Source: Phycisphaerales bacterium (GTDB taxonomy: Bacteria; Planctomycetota; Phycisphaerae; Phycisphaerales; UBA1924). Taken from it: DNA of 58,867 nt. Under the pieces are notes generated by a model. That model ran no database searches and was not told where the DNA came from. It was given only the letters and a program-made list of their open reading frames with translations. Positions 24,906 to 36,362 of this stretch are shown piece after piece. Position 1 is the stretch's first letter, and every line of letters begins with the position of its first letter. The stretch spans positions 1 through 58,867 of the forward strand of contig JADYXW010000017.1 in assembly GCA_020853975.1 (NCBI GenBank). Reading direction: 5' to 3'. The translations under genes were made by a program, and so were the position numbers.

Positions 24906-25811
24906 CTACTCCATCAGCCCCCGCAGCCGCCTGACGTTCGTCAGATCCATGGGCTTGCCCTTGGCGTCCTCTTCCTTCGGTGTCTCGAGGATCTTCGGGA
25001 CCGAGGCGAACCTCGGATCGCGCAGGATCGCGGCGAAGCCGCTCGCGCGGAGCTTCTTTGGGCTGCACTTCCCCGGCGTGCCGCCCCCCACCTCGCCCTC
25101 GCCGACGTGCGCGTGCCTGTCAAGGTGACTGCCGAGCTTCCCCTTGCTGTCGTTGAGGTGCCAGACCTTCAGGTGCCGCACGCCGCACATCGCGTCGAAT
25201 GCCCCCAGCACCTTGCCCGCGGACTCCGCGGTGCTCATGTCATGGCCCGCGGCGTGCAGGTGGCATGAGTCGAGGCAATACCCCAGCCTCGCGGCCTCCC
25301 CCGTCGACTCCTCGGAGAGGCTCCTGACGTCCCGCAGGTGCTCGAAAGGGCCGCCGATCGTGCTGCCCGCGCCCGCCGTGCCCTCGAAGCACGACACCAC
25401 GCGGGCCCCCTTCGTCCGGCGAAAGACCTCCTTGTACGCCCGCGCGATGTTCGCCAGCCCGGCCTCCAGCGTGGTCCCCACGTGCGATCCGGGGTGATGC
25501 ACCAGGAACGCGATCCCCAGCGCCTCGCACCGCTCGATCTCCTGAGTCATCAGGTCCACGCTCTTGGCCCACAACTCCTCGTTCACGCTCGCCAGATTGA
25601 TGAGGTAGCTCGCGTGGCTCACGATCCGGTCCTGCCAGCCGAGCGCCGCGACGCGGCTGCGCCACTCCCGCACCGCCCCGGGGTCCAGGGGCGGGGCCTT
25701 CCACTGCTGCTGGTTCTTCGTAAAGACCTGCACCGTGTCGAGCCCAAGTTCGACCGCCTCGTTCAGCGCGTTGGTCATGGATCCCGCAATGGAAAGATGG
25801 CTGCCGAACAT
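24906..25811 (-). CDS. nfo: Deoxyribonuclease IV (AP endonuclease)
   Basis: The enzyme cuts DNA at abasic sites in base excision repair. The 301-residue TIM barrel keeps the zinc ligands of the Nfo family: His in SHASYL, His in HHPGSH, Glu in CFEGTAG, Asp and His in YCLDSCHLHAAGHD, His in VWHLNDSK, Asp and His in DRHAHVGEG, and Glu in ILETPKEED. The N-terminus GSHLSIAGSM and the DTVQVFTKNQQQW segment are also typical. It begins 9 bases after the astD stop, so it is probably translated from the ast message. It is convergent with the carboxypeptidase gene. Confidence 0.97.
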   Translation of the reverse strand: MFGSHLSIAGSMTNALNEAVELGLDTVQVFTKNQQQWKAPPLDPGAVREWRSRVAALGWQDRIVSHASYLINLASVNEELWAKSVDLMTQEIERCEALGIAFLVHHPGSHVGTTLEAGLANIARAYKEVFRRTKGARVVSCFEGTAGAGSTIGGPFEHLRDVRSLSEESTGEAARLGYCLDSCHLHAAGHDMSTAESAGKVLGAFDAMCGVRHLKVWHLNDSKGKLGSHLDRHAHVGEGEVGGGTPGKCSPKKLRASGFAAILRDPRFASVPKILETPKEEDAKGKPMDLTNVRRLRGLME

Positions 25812-25820
25812 GCCCGCATG

Positions 25821-27374
25821 CTAGCGGGGAGCGTCGTCCAGCCACGCGGGGTCGAACGACATGCCGGGCGAGAGCGCGGCACCCCGGCCCTGCTCGAGGA
25901 TGCCCGCGACCGGGTACGCGCAGTAGTCCACGGAGAATGCCCCCGCGGGCCGGTGGTTGCCCGACAGCCCCAGCCCGCCGAAGGGCAGCTTCCCGCTCGC
26001 CCCCGCGGTCCCCGCGTTGACATTGATGCACCCGGCACGCACCCTCGCGCCGAACGCCTCGGTCTCGCCAGCATCCTGCGTGAAGATCGCCGCCGCGAGG
26101 CCGAACGCCGAGGCGTTTGTCTGCAGAATCGCGTCGTCCAGCGAGTCCGTCACCGAGACCCGCACCAGCGGCCCGAAGACCTCGCGATCGCACCCGGCCC
26201 CGACGTTCGGGTCGGAAATGAACCGGTCGACCTGCATGACCCCCGGCCTTAGGAAGTGCCCGCCCCCCGCAGACTCCACCCGCTCGCAGCGCACAAGCGA
26301 GGTCCCCCCCATCGCCCCGAACTCTCTCTGGGCCCGAAGCACCGCCTCGCACGCACTCTCGGAGATCAGCGGGCCCATGAACACGCCTTCCTCATCCGGC
26401 GGCCCCACCCGCAGCGCCGCCGCGGCCTCACGCAGAGCCGGGAGCACCCGCGCCGCCACATCCCTGTGCACGATGATCCGCCTCGTGCAGGTGCACCGCT
26501 GCCCCGCGGTCACGAACGACGCCCGCACGCACTCGATGACCGCCTGAGGCAGGTCTGCGCTCGGCATGATCACGGCGGCGCTGTTGCCCCCCATCTCCAG
26601 CGCGAGCATCCGGCCGGGCCGGTCCAAACTCGCTTCCATGATCCTGCGGCCTACCGGCCAGGACCCCGTGAATAGCACCGCGTCGATCTCCGCGTGACCA
26701 ACCAGCGCCGCCGCGATGTCCGCCCCGCCCTGCACGAGGTTCAGCACACCCGGGGGCGCACTCTCGGCATGGAGAGCCTCATGCAACCACCTCGCGAGCA
26801 GATCCCCCGTGGCGGGCGCCTTGTCGCTGGGCTTGAATACAACGGTGTTCCCGAGCAGCAGAGCGGGGATGATGTGCCCGTTTGGCAGGTGCGCCGGGAA
26901 GTTGAATGGCCCGATCACCGCCGCCACCCCGTGGGCTCGAAACTCGCACCGTCCCTGCCTCGTGGGGCCAAGTGGCAAGGAGAACCCTCTCACTCTCGCC
27001 AGCGGGCCGTGGTCCGAGGCATCGAGAGTCGTCTGCACCTTCGCCGCCAGCAGGTCCGCCTCGGCACGCGCGTCCCACATCGGCTTTCCAACCTCGCGGC
27101 TGATCAGCGTGGCCATCTCACCCGCACCGCTGGTCGCGAGCTCCGCGAACCGCTTGAGCACCCGGGCACGACGTCCCTGCCCCCACTCCTCCCACGGCCG
27201 CTGGGCCGCCCTGGCCGCTTTCACCGCCCGGCCCACGTGCGAGACTTCCGGCGTGCCCCACCACACGCGCGTCCCGGGGTGGGCCGGATCATGAGATACC
27301 AGTGCTTCCCCCGGCAGGGGCACCCACGCCCCCCCGATGAGGTTCGCGCCCTGGCCCGGGCCGTTCACTTCCAT
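25821..27374 (-). CDS. astD: N-succinylglutamate 5-semialdehyde dehydrogenase
   Basis: AstD oxidises succinylglutamate semialdehyde to succinylglutamate with NAD, the fourth step of the arginine succinyltransferase pathway. The 517-residue aldehyde dehydrogenase has the AstD-specific GPFNFPAHLPNGHI segment, LFTGSWPVGRRI, catalytic Glu260 in LALEMGGNS and nucleophile Cys294 in GQRCTCTRR. The first 10 bases overlap the end of astA, indicating coupled translation. Other aldehyde dehydrogenases share the fold; the assignment rests on these motifs plus the neighbouring astA. Confidence 0.93.
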   Translation of the reverse strand: MEVNGPGQGANLIGGAWVPLPGEALVSHDPAHPGTRVWWGTPEVSHVGRAVKAARAAQRPWEEWGQGRRARVLKRFAELATSGAGEMATLISREVGKPMWDARAEADLLAAKVQTTLDASDHGPLARVRGFSLPLGPTRQGRCEFRAHGVAAVIGPFNFPAHLPNGHIIPALLLGNTVVFKPSDKAPATGDLLARWLHEALHAESAPPGVLNLVQGGADIAAALVGHAEIDAVLFTGSWPVGRRIMEASLDRPGRMLALEMGGNSAAVIMPSADLPQAVIECVRASFVTAGQRCTCTRRIIVHRDVAARVLPALREAAAALRVGPPDEEGVFMGPLISESACEAVLRAQREFGAMGGTSLVRCERVESAGGGHFLRPGVMQVDRFISDPNVGAGCDREVFGPLVRVSVTDSLDDAILQTNASAFGLAAAIFTQDAGETEAFGARVRAGCINVNAGTAGASGKLPFGGLGLSGNHRPAGAFSVDYCAYPVAGILEQGRGAALSPGMSFDPAWLDDAPR

Positions 27375-28519
27375 GTTCTCCGTCCGGCTCTCTTTGCGGG
27401 CTTGGTTTCAGCCCCCGCGTTCGAGACCCAGCGGCCCAGGGGTGTCACGCCGATGGCCGCGCCGGACTTCGTGTCGAGCGCCGCAAGCACCTCCGCGGAG
27501 AGCCGTACGACCTCACCCGTGTCCTCCACCATGGCCTCCGTCGCGCGGAACTCTCCCTCATCACTGAGCGAGCTCACAATCGCCGGCGTCACAAGCTTGG
27601 CCTTCTGAGCCGTTCGCGACGCTCGCACCACCCGGGTCTCCCGGATCAGGGGCACCTCGTCGGTCAGCGCGTCCAGATGGGGACCGGTATCGAACGGGTC
27701 CACAAACCCGCGGTTGCGGAAACCCAGGCTCTCCAGCAGCCGCTTCGCCGGGACTGTCTCAGGAGACACCTGCCCGATGATGTTCTGGACTTCCAGCGGG
27801 AACAGCGATAGGTAGATCTCTTCCCGGGGCAAGAGCTCGGAGATGAACTTCCGGTTGTGCTGACAGAAGCGGTCAGCCTCCGAGTACTTCACCGGGATGA
27901 ACTTTCGCCCGAAGTGGTCCCAAAAGACATTGTCACCGTCCGGGGTTACGGGCGGCGCCATCTCTGCGATGATGCGTTCGGCGAAGAGTCGGCGGTGCAG
28001 GCCAATCCAGTGAAACCGGACGAACGACAGGAGCCTTCCGGGCCGGCCCGGGTGCCCGCGATAGCTCGGCGTAAGGATCAGCCCGCCCACCTCGCTCGGC
28101 CCGGATTCGTCGGCGAAGAGCTGCCCGACCTTGTGGGTCGTGCCCCAGCCGAGCGACTCCGAGCGGAATGACTTCTCGCTGATCTTGAACGACCAGTTCG
28201 GATTGCCCGGCCCGCCCTGGTGCGCCCGAACCTGAGAAGTCCCGATCACCCCGCCAGAAGCGGTGTCTTCGATCGAGAACATGAAGAGGTCAGAGTCCAG
28301 TTCGATCTGGGACCACCCGGCCACGTCGGCGGCCTGACGGCGCCTGGCCTTGCGGGGCTTCATCGTCGCCCCCGCCGCCTTCGCAAAGCACGACGAGGAA
28401 TGGTCCACCTTCGCCCCGATCATCGCCTCATTCGGGGGGAGATTGATGAACAGCACCATCCGCGCCAGCTTCGCCAGCGTTGACACGTCCTCAGGTTTGG
28501 ATTGGCGAACAAGGAACAT
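27365..28519 (-). CDS. astA: Arginine/ornithine N-succinyltransferase
   Basis: AstA transfers succinyl from succinyl-CoA to the alpha-amino group of arginine (in some species ornithine), the first step of the AST pathway. The 384-residue protein keeps the family segments MFLVRQSKPED, GGLILTPSYRGHP, GDNVFWDHFGRKF, EADRFCQHNRKFI, IGQVSPETVPAKRLLES and GFVDPFDTGPHLDA. A basic insert (KPRKARRRQAAD, near residue 60) is unlike the enterobacterial enzymes. In the order of the strand it is followed by astD and nfo, with no astB, astC or astE. The substrate preference between arginine and ornithine is not determined. Confidence 0.92.
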   Translation of the reverse strand: MFLVRQSKPEDVSTLAKLARMVLFINLPPNEAMIGAKVDHSSSCFAKAAGATMKPRKARRRQAADVAGWSQIELDSDLFMFSIEDTASGGVIGTSQVRAHQGGPGNPNWSFKISEKSFRSESLGWGTTHKVGQLFADESGPSEVGGLILTPSYRGHPGRPGRLLSFVRFHWIGLHRRLFAERIIAEMAPPVTPDGDNVFWDHFGRKFIPVKYSEADRFCQHNRKFISELLPREEIYLSLFPLEVQNIIGQVSPETVPAKRLLESLGFRNRGFVDPFDTGPHLDALTDEVPLIRETRVVRASRTAQKAKLVTPAIVSSLSDEGEFRATEAMVEDTGEVVRLSAEVLAALDTKSGAAIGVTPLGRWVSNAGAETKPAKRAGRRTWK

Positions 28520-28691
28520 GCGGCGGATGTTAGCCGGAGGACCCCGGGCCCCCTCCTACTCCATCGGCCGAACCGGAGCCCCCGGCCCGCCCGACGACGC
28601 AGCATCCTCTAATGCCCTCTCCGCACGACACTTACAGTCGAGCAAGTCCTGCGCCCGCCAGGCTTGGCCCTCCCCTAGCCCTACTGATCCC

Positions 28692-30140
28692 CTAATGCCC
28701 GGACTGTGGAGCCAGATGCTTGACCAGGTCTCCGACCACCGCCTTGGCGTCGCCGAAGAGCATCCAGGTCTTGTCCAGAAAGTAGAGTTCGTTATCGATG
28801 CCCGCGAACCCGGGGCTCTTGCTGCGCTTCACGGCAAAGACCGTGCGGGCCTTGTCCGCATCGATGATGGGCATTCCGAAGATCGGGCTCTTCGTGTCGC
28901 TCCGGGCTGCGGGGTTCACGACATCGTTGGCGCCAAGCACGAGGCAGACATCACACTGGGACATGTCGGTGTTGATCTCGTCCATCTCGACCAGGTCGGT
29001 GTAAGGGATCTCGGCCTCGGCAAGGAGCACGTTCATGTGTCCGGGCATGCGCCCGGCGACCGGGTGAATGGCGAACTTCACCGTGATGCCCCGCTTGCGG
29101 AGCTGGTCGTAGAGCTCACGCACCTTGTGCTGCGCCTGGGCCACCGCCATTCCATACCCCGGCACGATGACCACCAGCGACGCCTCGGCGAGGATCGCCG
29201 CCGCGTTCTCGGCGGTATCGGGCTTGTAGTCCTTCTGCTCACCCCCCGCCGCTTTCGCCTGCACCTGCCCGAACGCGCCGAAGAGCACGTTGAAGAACGA
29301 GCGGTTCATGGCCTTGCACATAATGATGGAGAGGATGAGGCCGCTGGACCCGTCGAGCGCCCCGGCGGTGATCAGCAGCTTGTTGTCGAGGACAAAGCCC
29401 ATGGCCACCGCCGCGAGACCGGCATAGGCGTTGAGGATGGCGATGACCGTCGGCATGTCCGCCCCGCCGATGGGCATCACGAGCATCCAGCCGAAGTTCA
29501 GCGAAAGGAAGATGAGAGCGCCAAAGGCCCACGGAGCCCACGCGGCGTGCGGGAAGCACGCGATGAGCACACCCAGCACCGCCGCGACGCCGAAGGCGAT
29601 GAGGTTGACGACGTTCTGGCCCTTGTAGACCCACGGCCGCTGCGGGAGCCACTTCACTTCCTGCAGCTTCGCCGCGGCGATGATGCTCCCCGTGAACGTA
29701 AGGAAGCCAAGGAGCACCTCGACGACGATGGCGCCGGTCCTGAACGCGGTAAGCATCTCCGGCTGGTGGTGCAGCCAGTAGAAGAACTTTGCGGACCCGA
29801 CCAGCCCCGCCGCAAGCCCGCCGAACGCGTGCGAGAGCGCCGTTCGCTGAGGGACCGCGGTAAGGGGCACCTTCGCAAGCCAGATGCCCGGTACGATCGC
29901 CGCGAGGATCGGGAGCAGGACCCAGAGGTGCTTGGCGACCTCGGGCCTGGCCCACGTGGCCAGCACCGCGACCGCCATGCCCCCCGCGCCGGCGTAGACA
30001 CCCCGCCTGGCGGTCTTGGGGTCTCCCATCCAGTGCAAAGAGAGTACGAAGAGGCCCGTCGCGATCAGGTACGCGAGTTCGATCGCGTGCGACGCGAGCC
30101 CTTGAAACGACATCGAAGCAACGACCAAGGCCGGGGTCAT
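28692..30140 (-). CDS. pntB: NAD(P) transhydrogenase subunit beta
   Basis: PntB carries membrane domain II and the NADP(H)-binding domain III of the proton-translocating transhydrogenase. The 482-residue protein has about nine helices in its first 270 residues. The dIII signature follows: VVIVPGYGMAVAQAQH, HPVAGRMPGHMNVLLAEA, then VLGANDVVNPAA, GMPIIDADKA and KRSKSPGFAGIDNELY. The start codon overlaps the stop of the preceding subunit by 4 bases (ATGA). The complex uses the proton gradient to drive NADPH formation from NADH. Confidence 0.97.
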   Translation of the reverse strand: MTPALVVASMSFQGLASHAIELAYLIATGLFVLSLHWMGDPKTARRGVYAGAGGMAVAVLATWARPEVAKHLWVLLPILAAIVPGIWLAKVPLTAVPQRTALSHAFGGLAAGLVGSAKFFYWLHHQPEMLTAFRTGAIVVEVLLGFLTFTGSIIAAAKLQEVKWLPQRPWVYKGQNVVNLIAFGVAAVLGVLIACFPHAAWAPWAFGALIFLSLNFGWMLVMPIGGADMPTVIAILNAYAGLAAVAMGFVLDNKLLITAGALDGSSGLILSIIMCKAMNRSFFNVLFGAFGQVQAKAAGGEQKDYKPDTAENAAAILAEASLVVIVPGYGMAVAQAQHKVRELYDQLRKRGITVKFAIHPVAGRMPGHMNVLLAEAEIPYTDLVEMDEINTDMSQCDVCLVLGANDVVNPAARSDTKSPIFGMPIIDADKARTVFAVKRSKSPGFAGIDNELYFLDKTWMLFGDAKAVVGDLVKHLAPQSGH

Positions 30141-30541
30141 CGCCCGCCCCCTTCACCCGCCCGCCCACGCTGCTCCTTGAACATCCTCAGCATCCGGTCC
30201 GTGATCATGAACCCGCTGATGATGTTCGTCATCGACGCGAACAGGGCCACGGCGCCCATCACCCGGATCACCAACGGGTACTCCTCACCGCCGGAGACGA
30301 TGATTGCCCCGACCACAGCGATCGCGGAGATCGCGTTGGTCAGCGACATCAGCGGAGTGTGCAGCAGCCTCGACACGCGGCGGATCACGCCAATCCCGAT
30401 GAACGTCGCGAGCATGAACACGAAGAGCATGCCCACAAGGTCGAGGTTCCCTTCCCCGTGGGCCGGCACGTCGACGGGCTGACCGGCGACGCCAGGCCCC
30501 GCCGGCGTGTCCGAGGCCTGCATGTCCTGCGTCTGATCCAT
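30137..30541 (-). CDS. pntAb: NAD(P) transhydrogenase subunit alpha, membrane part
   Basis: The 134-residue protein corresponds to the C-terminal membrane part of E. coli PntA. After a 30-residue Pro/Gly-rich leader there are helices with FVFMLATFIGIGVIRRV, then TPLMSLTNAISAIAVVGA and SMTNIISGFMITDRMLRMF, all family-typical. Having this part as a separate gene is the three-subunit arrangement known from Rhodospirillum rubrum and many other bacteria. It overlaps pntB by 4 bases and follows pntAa by 20 bases, so the three genes are an operon. Confidence 0.95.
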   Translation of the reverse strand: MDQTQDMQASDTPAGPGVAGQPVDVPAHGEGNLDLVGMLFVFMLATFIGIGVIRRVSRLLHTPLMSLTNAISAIAVVGAIIVSGGEEYPLVIRVMGAVALFASMTNIISGFMITDRMLRMFKEQRGRAGEGGGR

Positions 30542-30561
30542 CGTGCGGGCTCCAATCCTGC

Positions 30562-31686
30562 TCAGGTGGCGCTTAGCGCGTCGACGGCCTCTCTCGCCCG
30601 GGCGTGAACGACCTGCCCCTCGTGTGTGACGAGGCAGCCGCGGATGATCTCGTCCTCACGGTTCAGCACGAACGCGCGGTCCTTCGTGAACGCCAGGATG
30701 AAGTTCGCGAGATTCCGCCCCCAGAGCGTGCTGGCGTCCGCGGGGAGCGTTGCGGCGAGGTTCAGCGGCGCGATGATCGTCACCCCGTGCTCCACCACCG
30801 TTCTTCCGGGCTGCGAGAGCTCACAGTTCCCGCCGCCATCCGCCGCGAGGTCCACGATCACCGCGCCCGGCTTCATGCTGGCGACGATCGCGCGGGGTAT
30901 CAGCCGGGGTGCGAGCACGCCCCCGATCAACGCCGTGGTCACAACCACGTCCGACACGGCGCACTGTTCGGCCAGGAGTTCGCGCTGCCTGGCCTTGTCC
31001 TCTTCGGAAAGGTCTTTGGCGTAACCACCCCCCGCTGCGGCGTCCTGGCGGAGCTCGATCCCCACGTACTTCGCCCCGACACTCTGAATCTGCTCCTTCA
31101 CCTCGGGCCGCACATCCGTCGCGAACACCGACGCCCCCAGCCGCCTGGCGGTCGCGATCGCCTGCAGGCCGGCAACCCCGGCGCCGATGACGAAGAACTT
31201 GGCGGGCAGGATGGTTCCCGCGGCGGTCATGAGCATCGGGCAATACCTGGGCATCTGCGCCGCCGCGAGCAGCACGCCCTTGTACCCGGCGATGTTCGCC
31301 ATGGACGAGAGCGTGTCCATCGCCTGCGCCCTGGTAGTCCGGGGAATGGCATCGGTCGAGAACGAAGTGACGCCCCGTTTCGCCAGCGCCCGGACGACCC
31401 GCGGGTGCCGCGTCGGGAAGAGCGACCCCAGCAGCATGGAGCCCTCCGGGAGCGCGCCGACCTCCGCCTCCGTCGGCACCCCGGCCCGCAGCGTCAGGTC
31501 AGCGGCACCGGCCGCCGGCTTGGCCCCTGCGGCGGCGAAGGCCTCATCGCTGAAGCCCGCCGCCAAGCCCGCGCCGGGCTCGACGCACACCTCGTAGCCG
31601 GCCTGCACAAGCTTCTTGACCGAGTCGGGCGCAAGGGCCACCCGCTGTTCCCCGGGGGCGGTCTCCCTTGGCACGAGCACCTTCAT
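30562..31686 (-). CDS. pntAa: NAD(P) transhydrogenase subunit alpha, NAD-binding part
   Basis: This 374-residue soluble domain I binds NAD(H). The N-terminus MKVLVPRETAPGEQRVALAP is shared with alanine dehydrogenase. The RQD loop region is present in LSSMANIAGYKGV, and the nucleotide fold is VIGAGVAGLQAIATARRLGA, followed by the FATDVRPEVKEQIQS segment typical of PntA. VVTTALIGGVLAPRLI and the VDLAADGGGNCE segment distinguish it from alanine dehydrogenase. It is the first gene of the pnt operon and lies 54 bases downstream of eno on the same strand. Confidence 0.96.
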   Translation of the reverse strand: MKVLVPRETAPGEQRVALAPDSVKKLVQAGYEVCVEPGAGLAAGFSDEAFAAAGAKPAAGAADLTLRAGVPTEAEVGALPEGSMLLGSLFPTRHPRVVRALAKRGVTSFSTDAIPRTTRAQAMDTLSSMANIAGYKGVLLAAAQMPRYCPMLMTAAGTILPAKFFVIGAGVAGLQAIATARRLGASVFATDVRPEVKEQIQSVGAKYVGIELRQDAAAGGGYAKDLSEEDKARQRELLAEQCAVSDVVVTTALIGGVLAPRLIPRAIVASMKPGAVIVDLAADGGGNCELSQPGRTVVEHGVTIIAPLNLAATLPADASTLWGRNLANFILAFTKDRAFVLNREDEIIRGCLVTHEGQVVHARAREAVDALSAT

Positions 31687-31740
31687 CCTTCAGACTGTAC
31701 CCGGATTCGTCGCCCGACGCCCGTCGGGCAGCCGTCAGGG

Positions 31741-33860
<2,120 letters not shown>

Positions 33861-33868
33861 GCGCACGC

Positions 33869-35140
33869 CTACGCGACCGCGTGCCCGGTCTTTCGCGCAA
33901 AGCCCGACGCAGACAACCCGACCTTGCCGATCGCCGTGAGCGCCCGCTCGATGTCCGGCTCGGTGACGAACGGCCCGATGCTGAGGCGGCACGCCCCCCC
34001 CCCCGCCGCCGAGCCGAAGGTCTCGTGCGCGAGGGGCGCACACGTCAACCCGGCCCTCGCGAGCACGCCGAATCCTGACTCCAGCCCCGCCGCGACTTCC
34101 GGGGGTGAGAGAACGTCGTGCACCAGCCCGAATACTCCCACGCGGCGCTCCGCCTCCGCCGGCCCGAGCAGCCGGAAGCCGCAGAGCGGTCCCGCGCCAT
34201 CCGCCTCCCACCCGGGGTGGCGGCACCCCCCCGCGCGCAGGCCCTCCAGCATCAGCCGGATGAGCGACAGTTCGTGGGCGCGGAGCGCGCCGACGCCTCG
34301 GTCAAGAACCCACTGCACCGCCTCACCGAGCCCCGCGATCCCGACCGTGTTGTGCGAGCCCGCTTCGAACCGCTCCGGCATTGACTCCGGCTGGCTCCTC
34401 GACTCCGACCACGAACCCGTGCCGCCCTCTCGGGTGGTTGCCAGCAGGGACGCCGACGCGGGCCGGACGTACAACCCGCCCGTGCCCTGAGGTCCGAGCA
34501 GCCCCTTGTGCCCGGGAAACGCGACGAAGTCCGCGCCGATGACCCGCACATCCACCGTCAGATGCCCCAGCGCCTGCGCCGCGTCCACCAGAATCGGCAC
34601 CCCCGCGGCCTGGCAGCACAGCGCGATCTCCGCGACGGGCTGGATCGTCCCGCCAACGTTGCTGGCCATGTTCACCGCGACCAGCGCCGTCCGCCCGTCA
34701 ATCGCCCGCGCGACCGCCGCCGGATTCACGAGCCCCGATACAGGGTCCGCCGGGACGACGACGACCTCGAGGCCCTCCGCCCCCAGCGCATCGAGCGGGC
34801 GCAGCACGGAGTTGTGGTCCATCGCCGTGGTCACGATCCGCGCGGGCGATCCCGGGCGTGTCAGCCTCCACTGCCTCCAGACGCCCTTGATTGCCAGATT
34901 GAGCGCGTCCGTCGTGTTCAGCGTGAAGACGATGTGCCCGGGGTCTTCGGCGTTCAGCAGCGTCGCCAGCCGCTCCCTGCACCGCCGGATGATCGAGGCC
35001 CCCTCCCGGCTCGCCCTGTACTGCCCGCGACCTGGGGACGCACCGACCTCGGTGCCGTAGCGCACCATCGCGTCGTACACGGCGCGTGGCTTCGGAAAGC
35101 TCGTGGCCGCATTATCCAGGTACAGCGCGCTCTCGCTCAT
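33869..35140 (-). CDS. Class V aminotransferase, cysteine desulfurase-like
   Basis: This 423-residue PLP enzyme matches the cysteine desulfurase family protein group. YLDNAATSFPKP is at the N-terminus, H109 in AMDHNSV stacks on the cofactor, D186 is in LVDAAQALGH, and K212 in FPGHKGLLGPQGTGG forms the Schiff base. A cysteine (C367 in ARAGLTCAPLAHET) lies where the persulfide-forming Cys of SufS/CsdA is found, so sulfur transfer from cysteine is plausible. No iscU or sufE/U gene is adjacent. It follows gcvT by 37 bases and probably shares its transcript. A selenocysteine lyase activity is the main alternative. Confidence 0.87.
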   Translation of the reverse strand: MSESALYLDNAATSFPKPRAVYDAMVRYGTEVGASPGRGQYRASREGASIIRRCRERLATLLNAEDPGHIVFTLNTTDALNLAIKGVWRQWRLTRPGSPARIVTTAMDHNSVLRPLDALGAEGLEVVVVPADPVSGLVNPAAVARAIDGRTALVAVNMASNVGGTIQPVAEIALCCQAAGVPILVDAAQALGHLTVDVRVIGADFVAFPGHKGLLGPQGTGGLYVRPASASLLATTREGGTGSWSESRSQPESMPERFEAGSHNTVGIAGLGEAVQWVLDRGVGALRAHELSLIRLMLEGLRAGGCRHPGWEADGAGPLCGFRLLGPAEAERRVGVFGLVHDVLSPPEVAAGLESGFGVLARAGLTCAPLAHETFGSAAGGGACRLSIGPFVTEPDIERALTAIGKVGLSASGFARKTGHAVA

Positions 35141-35177
35141 GACGCCGGGTTCCTCCGCGACGACGCCCGCTCGGGGC

Positions 35178-36302
35178 CTACTTCGGGGCCTTGTAGAAGG
35201 GAAGCGGCGCGACCTTCGCGGGCAGAACGCCCTTGCCCGTGTCGATCTCGATCGGCGTGCCGGGTGCCGAAAGGCCTACATCGAGGAAACCCATCGCGAT
35301 GCAGACCCCGAGCGTGGGCGAGGGGCACCCGCTGGTGACGGTGCCGACCTCCCGGCCTCCCTGCACGATCTTCATCCCCTGGCGGGCCGACCGCTTGCCC
35401 TCGAGGATGAACCCCGCCAGCTTGCGCGCCGGGCCGCCCCCGTCGCGGGTCTTCACCAGCGCGTCCATGCCGATGAACCGATCCCCGCCGACGCCCTGGT
35501 CCTTGTCGAGCGAGATCGCGAAGTCCACGCCGCAGGAGAGCGCGTTGATGTCCTCGCCCAGTTCGTGCCCGTAGAGCGGCATGCCCGCTTCGGTGCGGAG
35601 CGTGTCCCGGGCGCCGAGACCGGCGGGCCGCAGCACCGCGCCCGGCGAAGAGACATCCGCCCCCTGCAGCAGGAACTTCATCGCCATCCCCACCGAGCCC
35701 GCGGGCAGGATCACCTCGACCCCATCCTCGCCCGTGTAGCCCGTGCGGCTGGCGATGATCTTGATCACCAGCAGATTCTTCACCGCGAACCGGTACTTCT
35801 TGAGGGCCGGAATCTCCCCCGAGTACTTCGAGATCAGCTCCATGACCTTCGGCCCCTGCAGGGCCACCATCGCGGTACTCTCGGTCTGATCGTCGATCTT
35901 CACCGCCCAATCGTTCGAGGAGCGCACCGCCTCGAAGTGTGGCAGCAGCTTGGCACGGTTCGACGCGTTCACCACCACCAGGAACTCGTCATCGTCCAGT
36001 CGATAAACGATCACGTCGTCCTTCACGCCCCCCTGCTCATTGCACACCAGCGCGTACCGGCACTGCCCGGGCTGCATGTCGGATATCTTCCGGCTGCACA
36101 CCCGCTCCAGCAGCCGCCTCGCGTGACGCCCCGAAAACTTCACCCGGCCCATGTGCGACACGTCGAACAACCCGCCCGAGCTCCGCACCTGCTTATGCTC
36201 GTCGATGAGCCCGTAGTACGTAAGGGGCATTTCCCACCCCGCGAAGTCAACGAGGTTCGCCTTGTGCTCGACGTGGAAGTTGTACAGCGGGGTTCGGAGC
36301 AA
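35178..36302 (-). CDS. gcvT: Glycine cleavage system T protein (aminomethyltransferase)
   Basis: GcvT moves the methylene unit from the lipoylated H protein to tetrahydrofolate and releases ammonia. The 374-residue protein begins at TTG with LRTPLYNFHVEHKANLVDF, the usual N-terminus, so a non-ATG start is accepted. Also typical are GLFDVSHMGRVKFSG, VDFAG, YTGEDGVEV, AGLGARDTLRTEAGMPLYGHEL, FIGMDALVK and VTSGCPSPTLG. The other gcv genes (gcvH, gcvP) are not in the window. It sits between panC and the desulfurase-like gene. There is no space for a glycine riboswitch in the 60-base gap upstream. Confidence 0.96.
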   Translation of the reverse strand: MLRTPLYNFHVEHKANLVDFAGWEMPLTYYGLIDEHKQVRSSGGLFDVSHMGRVKFSGRHARRLLERVCSRKISDMQPGQCRYALVCNEQGGVKDDVIVYRLDDDEFLVVVNASNRAKLLPHFEAVRSSNDWAVKIDDQTESTAMVALQGPKVMELISKYSGEIPALKKYRFAVKNLLVIKIIASRTGYTGEDGVEVILPAGSVGMAMKFLLQGADVSSPGAVLRPAGLGARDTLRTEAGMPLYGHELGEDINALSCGVDFAISLDKDQGVGGDRFIGMDALVKTRDGGGPARKLAGFILEGKRSARQGMKIVQGGREVGTVTSGCPSPTLGVCIAMGFLDVGLSAPGTPIEIDTGKGVLPAKVAPLPFYKAPK

Positions 36303-36362
36303 GTAGCTCTCTCTCTCTGGCGCGGGCGTCAGCCGACGCGCGCCGCTTGTGCGTGACCGCCC

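Noticed and set aside
28350..30482. A 710-codon plus-strand open frame over pntB and the ast/pnt gap
   Set aside because: It covers pntB in antisense and shows no domain or ribosome binding site.
36303..36362. A glycine riboswitch in front of gcvT
   Set aside because: The gap to panC is only 60 bases and holds an AG-rich stretch; no aptamer could fit.
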